Assembly (NCBI RefSeq): GCF_025564085.1
Contig: NZ_JAMGZJ010000075.1
Span: forward strand, 1 to 64,000
Direction: 5' to 3'
Length of the DNA stretch: 64,000 nucleotides
From: Silvania confinis
GTDB lineage: Bacteria > Pseudomonadota > Gammaproteobacteria > Enterobacterales > Enterobacteriaceae
Both the position numbers and the translations under genes were made by a program. The first letter of the stretch is position 1, and each line of letters opens with the position of its first letter. Of the stretch, positions 61,423 through 64,000 are shown one piece after another. The notes under the pieces are model-generated. The model had not been told where the DNA came from and did not search any database. It worked only from the letters and a program-made list of their open reading frames with translations.

Positions 61423-62430
61423 ATGAAGAAAAGTATCTGCTTATTACTGGCGGCGGGTGGCTTATGGGCAAATTTCAGTTATGCAGCCAATCCTGCTGAA
61501 GTGCGGGTGGCATTTAGCGGAGGCTCGCAGGTATTAATGCTGGCAAAAGCCGACGGCTCGCTGGATAAAGCATTAAACAGCAAAGTGAAGTGGGTGCAAT
61601 TTGCCTCCGGTGCCGATGCGTTAAATTATTTCGCCAGCAACGCGATTGATATTGCCAACTTTGGATCCAGCCCGGCAACGGCCGGTATTGTCAGAAAACT
61701 GCCGGTCGAAATTATTGGCGTCTCCGGCGTCATTGCCAGCTACGAACGTCTGATCGGCAAAGACGGTATTGCCAGCATCAAGGATATCGAAGGTAAACGC
61801 GTCGCCTACCCACCGAACTCAACCGCTCAGTACGCGCTGGAAGCGGCAATCAGCGTTAACAAACTCGACCGCAGCAAGATCACCCTGTTGCCGCTGCGTC
61901 CGGCAGAAATGGTGGCAGCCTGGAAACGGGGTGACATAGATGCGGGCTACGTCTGGGCACCTTTTGCTCAGGAGTTGGAGTCCTCCGGCGGGCATCAGGT
62001 GTTTGCCACCAAAGACCTGCAAAAAGAGGGCTACCTGATCTACAACAACTACGTGGTGCGTAAAGCCTTTGCCGAGCAGTACCCGCAGGCGGTGAGTGCT
62101 TTCCTGCGCGTCCACCAGCAAAAAGTGGATGAGTTCAAGCAAGACCCGGAACGCGCCGCCGCGATTGTCGCCAAAGAGGTCGGCGCCCCGGTGACTACCG
62201 CCGCCAATACCCTCGGCGGGCTGGAATACCCGACGCTGGCCCAGCAGGGCACCGCAGAGTGGCTGGGTAATGGCACGCACACCTCCGACAGCGGCATTGG
62301 CAAAGCGCTGAGCAAAACCTCCAGCTTCCTGGCGGGCATCGGTGAGATCCGCCAGCGTGATATTCCGGCCAACTGGGATACAGCGATCGAATCGCGCTAC
62401 ATCCGTGATGCGGCGGTAGCCGCGCAATGA
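61423..62430 (+). CDS. Sulfonate/taurine-type ABC substrate-binding protein
   Basis: A periplasmic binding protein of 335 residues in the TauA/SsuA family. The signal peptide ends ANFSYA. The body has VRVAFSGGSQVLMLAKADG, DIANFGSSPATAGIV and RPAEMVAAWKRGDIDAGYVWAPF, all typical of the family. It lies 39 nt after the racemase gene and its end overlaps the permease by 4 nt (ATGA). The ligand is probably a sulfonate or sulfur amino acid; taurine itself is less likely without tauD. Confidence 0.9.
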   Translation: MKKSICLLLAAGGLWANFSYAANPAEVRVAFSGGSQVLMLAKADGSLDKALNSKVKWVQFASGADALNYFASNAIDIANFGSSPATAGIVRKLPVEIIGVSGVIASYERLIGKDGIASIKDIEGKRVAYPPNSTAQYALEAAISVNKLDRSKITLLPLRPAEMVAAWKRGDIDAGYVWAPFAQELESSGGHQVFATKDLQKEGYLIYNNYVVRKAFAEQYPQAVSAFLRVHQQKVDEFKQDPERAAAIVAKEVGAPVTTAANTLGGLEYPTLAQQGTAEWLGNGTHTSDSGIGKALSKTSSFLAGIGEIRQRDIPANWDTAIESRYIRDAAVAAQ

Positions 62431-63197
62431 GATTGAGTCAGCATATCGCCATCAGCATCCTGTCGGTGGCGGTGTTCTTTATCGTCTGGCAGGTGGCGGC
62501 CACCCGGCAGTGGGTCGATCCGCTGCTGCTGCCGTCGCTCACCGATATCGGCCTCACCACCGAAGAGTTGCTGGCCGATGGCTATCGTCAGGTGCCGCTC
62601 TGGCAACACATTGCCGTCAGCCTGGCGCGTGCCCTCGGCGCGTTTGCGGTGGCGATTATCATCGGGATTCCGCTGGGCCTGTTGATGGGGCTGTCCGATG
62701 GCCTGGCGGCGGTGCTCAACCCGTTTGTGCAGTTTCTGCGTCCGCTGCCCAAGATCGCGCTGATCCCGCTGGCCGTCGTCTGGCTGGGGATTGGCGAGGC
62801 CTCCAAATTCTTCCTGATCTTTATCGCCACCTTTTTGAGCGTGGTGGTCGGGGCCTCTGCGGCGGTGGATCGCATTGGCCGGGCAAGGATCCGGGTGGCA
62901 CAAACGCTGGGCGCATCGCGTCAGCAGATTTTCCTGCGCGTGGTGCTGCCGGATGCCCTGCCGGATCTGTTCACCACTGTCAGGCTGTCGATTGGTATCG
63001 GCTGGACGTCGCTGATTGCGGCGGAGATGGTCGCGGCCAGCTCTGGCCTCGGCTGGATGGTGATCAACGCCAGCTCCTATTTGCGCACCGATATCGTGAT
63101 GCTCGGCATTTTGCTGCTCGGCGGTATTGGCTATCTGCTGGACCTGCTTTTGCTGGGCTTGCAGCGGCTGGTTGTACCCTGGGCGGGGAAAGAATAA
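62427..63197 (+). CDS. Sulfonate/taurine-type ABC permease
   Basis: A 256-residue inner-membrane permease (TauC/SsuC family) with about six helices. The EAA loop contacting the ATPase is RVAQTLGASRQQIFLRVVLPDALP (about residues 155-180). Its start overlaps the binding-protein stop and its TAA shares a base with the ATG of the ATPase gene (TAATG). Confidence 0.92.
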   Translation: MRLSQHIAISILSVAVFFIVWQVAATRQWVDPLLLPSLTDIGLTTEELLADGYRQVPLWQHIAVSLARALGAFAVAIIIGIPLGLLMGLSDGLAAVLNPFVQFLRPLPKIALIPLAVVWLGIGEASKFFLIFIATFLSVVVGASAAVDRIGRARIRVAQTLGASRQQIFLRVVLPDALPDLFTTVRLSIGIGWTSLIAAEMVAASSGLGWMVINASSYLRTDIVMLGILLLGGIGYLLDLLLLGLQRLVVPWAGKE

Positions 63198-63973
63198 TGA
63201 GTGCCATCACGCTGGAAAATGTCTCGCTCGCGTTTGCGGCGAAACCGCAGCCCTTCACGGTGCTGGAAGATATCAACCTCTCCCTGAGCAAGGGGGAATT
63301 TGTGGTGCTGCTGGGGCCGTCGGGCTGCGGGAAATCCACCATTCTGAACCTGGTGGCCGGGTTTACTCAGCCGGATAGCGGTCGGGTGGCGGCAGGGGGG
63401 AAAACGGTGCGCCAGCCGGGACCGGACCGCGGGATGATCTTCCAGCAGCCGAATCTGTTCCCGTGGCTGTCGGTGCTGGACAACGTCACCTTTGGCCCGC
63501 GCCTTGGCAAACACCGTAAAGACGCAACCAACGCGCTGGCGCATGACTGGCTGGCGCGCGTGGGGCTGAAAGGATTTGAGCATCACGCCCCCTGGCAGCT
63601 CTCCGGCGGCATGAAGCAGCGCGTGGCGCTGGCCCGCGCCTGGCTGCCGCAGCCGGAAGTGCTGCTGCTGGATGAACCCTTCGGCGCGCTAGATGCGCAG
63701 ACCCGCCTGATGATGCAGGAGCTGCTGCGTGACGCCTGGCTGTCCACCGGCACCACGCTGCTGTTCGTGACCCACGATGTGGAAGAGGCGCTGTTTCTCG
63801 CCGATCGCATCCTGATCATGTCGGCAAAACCCGGGAAAATCGTCGAAGAGATCGCGCTGCCGTTTGGGCGCGAGCGCGACATCGAAACCCTTGCCGAACA
63901 CCCGCGCTACAGCGAGATCAAGCATCACGTTTTGCACCGGGTGCGCCAGGAGGCGAAGCGGCACTTAGGGTAA
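63197..63973 (+). CDS. Sulfonate/taurine-type ABC ATPase
   Basis: A 258-residue ATPase (TauB/SsuB family). Walker A is GPSGCGKSTILNLVAG (about residue 40), the Q-loop FQQPNLFPWLSVLDNV, the signature LSGGMKQRVALARA, Walker B VLLLDEPFGALDAQT, and the switch His in FVTHDVEEAL. The frame stays open far upstream in the permease gene, but only the ATG after TA gives a proper start. It completes the importer operon. Confidence 0.94.
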   Translation: MSAITLENVSLAFAAKPQPFTVLEDINLSLSKGEFVVLLGPSGCGKSTILNLVAGFTQPDSGRVAAGGKTVRQPGPDRGMIFQQPNLFPWLSVLDNVTFGPRLGKHRKDATNALAHDWLARVGLKGFEHHAPWQLSGGMKQRVALARAWLPQPEVLLLDEPFGALDAQTRLMMQELLRDAWLSTGTTLLFVTHDVEEALFLADRILIMSAKPGKIVEEIALPFGRERDIETLAEHPRYSEIKHHVLHRVRQEAKRHLG

Positions 63974-63977
63974 ACAC

Positions 63978-63997
63978 CATTCCCGGCGTCGGGAATG
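63978..63997 (+). terminator. Possible operon terminator at window edge
   Basis: CATTCCCG and CGGGAATG pair around GCGT right after the ATPase stop. The window ends 3 nt later, so a T-run cannot be judged. Confidence 0.6.
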
Positions 63998-64000
63998 CAT

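Noticed and set aside
62510..63196. Open upstream extension of the ABC ATPase gene through the permease gene
   Set aside because: It is out of frame with the real permease, which has all family features. The ATPase begins at the ATG in TAATG.

Overview
The window is chromosomal DNA of an Enterobacteriaceae member close to Enterobacter, Lelliottia, Leclercia or Citrobacter. Most of it follows the E. coli 94-95 min order: yjdC-dsbD-cutA-dcuA-aspA-fxsA-yjeH-groESL-yjeI-yjeJ / epmB-efp-ecn-sugE-blc / frdDCBA-epmA-mscM-psd-rsgA-orn-glyVXY-queG-nnr-tsaE-amiB-mutL-miaA-hfq-hflXKC-purA-nsrR-rnr. It is not E. coli itself: ampC, yjeM, yjeT and ecnA are missing, ecnR is present, and accessory genes sit at several junctions. 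Genus is inferred from synteny and recalled protein families, not from a search.

Layout. Positions 1-4 kb hold the 5S end of an rRNA operon, a convergent alpha-glycosidase/symporter operon and a tRNA-Phe gene. From 4 to 6 kb an AraC-type regulator precedes a LysE-type exporter, with the same 18-nt sequence upstream of each. From 6 to 16 kb lies core DNA (thiol-disulfide transfer, dicarboxylate metabolism, GroE with a sigma-32 promoter). From 16 to 27.5 kb is a visibly A+T-rich accessory block. It has two parts: a double-glycine-leader peptide operon (precursor, HlyD-type adaptor, C39-peptidase ABC exporter, ending in a yjeJ-like gene), and a four-gene chaperone-usher fimbrial operon with a ToxR/CadC-like membrane regulator. 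From 27.5 to 59.5 kb is core DNA again, including EF-P and two of its modification enzymes, fumarate reductase, three tRNA-Gly genes, a datA-like cluster of DnaA boxes, and the mutL-miaA-hfq-hfl superoperon. From 59.6 kb to the end an accessory operon pairs a CuyA/DcyD-type PLP lyase and an Asp/Glu-racemase-family protein with a taurine/sulfonate-type ABC importer.

The most interesting signal joins two distant places. The peptide encoded upstream of the exporter (124 aa) and an orphan 96-aa peptide encoded between hflC and purA, about 33 kb away, begin with nearly the same 16-residue double-glycine leader. The bodies after the leader are unrelated. One exporter therefore probably processes and secretes both, which suggests a class II microcin-like or signalling peptide system with dispersed precursors. 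No obvious immunity gene is present; the yjeJ-like gene is the only unassigned candidate in the operon.

No CRISPR array, prophage, insertion sequence, integrase or clear pseudogene was seen.
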